Positions 7,420 through 7,636 of a DNA stretch of 7,636 bases are shown here, in pieces. Position numbers and translations under genes: made by a program. Within the stretch, counting starts at the first letter, position 1. The number at the start of each line of letters is the position of its first letter. The notes below the pieces were generated by a model, which did no database searches, was not told the DNA's origin, and saw only the letters and a program-made list of their open reading frames with translations. Location of the stretch: positions 1 through 7,636 of the forward strand of contig JADIML010000191.1 in assembly GCA_017694765.1 (NCBI GenBank). Reading direction: 5' to 3'. This stretch comes from Candidatus Scybalomonas excrementavium. GTDB lineage: Bacteria; Bacillota; Clostridia; Lachnospirales; Lachnospiraceae.

Positions 7420-7636
7420 TTAGCCTTTTACAGCACCAGCATTACTTTCCATATAACAGCTTTGCATTTTCATAAATAAAATCGCAATTGGAATTGAAAC
7501 AAGTACAGCTCCTGCTGCAAATCTTGTATAATACTGCGTAATGTTTTCTTTTGTAAGCATATTCCAAAGTCCAACTGCTACCGTATAGTATTGTGGTTCT
7601 CCACCAGTAATAACTTTTGCAAAAATAAAATCAACC
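7420..7636 (-). CDS. Sugar ABC transporter permease, MalG type (C-terminal fragment, cut by window edge)
   Basis: This is the last 71 codons of an inner-membrane permease of the CUT1 (carbohydrate uptake 1) ABC family; the 5' part lies beyond base 7636. The reading frame enters at base 7635 and ends at a TAA at 7420-7422. Visible parts are the end of a membrane segment (DFIFAKVI), an external loop with YTVAVGLWNML, which resembles the TLAVGL region of E. coli MalG, a final membrane helix (FAAGAVLVSIPIAILF), and the C-terminal tail AGAVKG, a hallmark of MalG-type permeases. The tail between the helix and AGAVKG looks one or two residues shorter than in E. coli MalG. The EAA loop that contacts the ATPase would lie upstream and is not seen. 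The partner MalF-type permease is expected just upstream. The substrate is inferred to be an alpha-glucan oligosaccharide from the enzymes downstream; the fragment alone does not show it. Confidence 0.93.
   Translation of the reverse strand, partial: VDFIFAKVITGGEPQYYTVAVGLWNMLTKENITQYYTRFAAGAVLVSIPIAILFMKMQSCYMESNAGAVKG

Noticed and set aside
7342..7636. CcpA catabolite-repression (cre) site or regulator operator
   Set aside because: I looked for a TGNAANCGNTNNCA-type palindrome by eye in the gap and gene start and found none; the operon's main promoter is upstream of the window.

Overview
The window is an AT-rich stretch of bacterial chromosome with every gene on the minus strand, so transcription runs from base 7636 down to base 1. 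Low GC, purine-rich coding strands, strong AGGAG-type ribosome binding sites and the types of protein encoded suggest a Bacillota (Firmicutes) species. An anaerobic, Lachnospiraceae-like Clostridium relative is the best guess, but this comes from protein style and composition, not from a marker gene.

In transcription order the layout is: (1) 7636-7420, the last 71 codons of a MalG-type sugar ABC-transporter permease, cut by the window edge; (2) 7341-5677, a large lipoprotein sugar-binding protein of the LplA/YtcQ type; (3) 5658-3670, a GH133 amylo-alpha-1,6-glucosidase (bacterial glycogen debranching enzyme); (4) 3635-1665, a type I pullulanase (CBM48 + GH13_14); (5) 1640-18, a GH13_31 oligo-1,6-glucosidase. 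Gaps between genes are 78, 18, 34 and 24 bases, none shows a hairpin terminator, and each complete gene has its own ribosome binding site. This is very probably one operon. No stretch longer than 78 bases lacks a gene.

Read together, the genes describe capture, import and intracellular debranching of alpha-glucan oligosaccharides. The lipoprotein captures the sugar outside the membrane and the permease pair (only one end visible) brings it in. The three enzymes, none with a signal peptide, then remove alpha-1,6 linkages in the cytoplasm. All three are alpha-1,6-directed. No alpha-1,4-acting enzyme, transporter ATPase or regulator is visible here, so those functions must be encoded elsewhere.

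I see no insertion sequence, CRISPR array, tRNA/rRNA, phage gene, frameshift or broken gene, and no clearly new system. The points worth a second look are the concentration of three alpha-1,6 enzymes in one operon, the binding protein whose family and position do not match its permease and neighbours, and a mixed MalL/DexB signature in the active site of the last enzyme.
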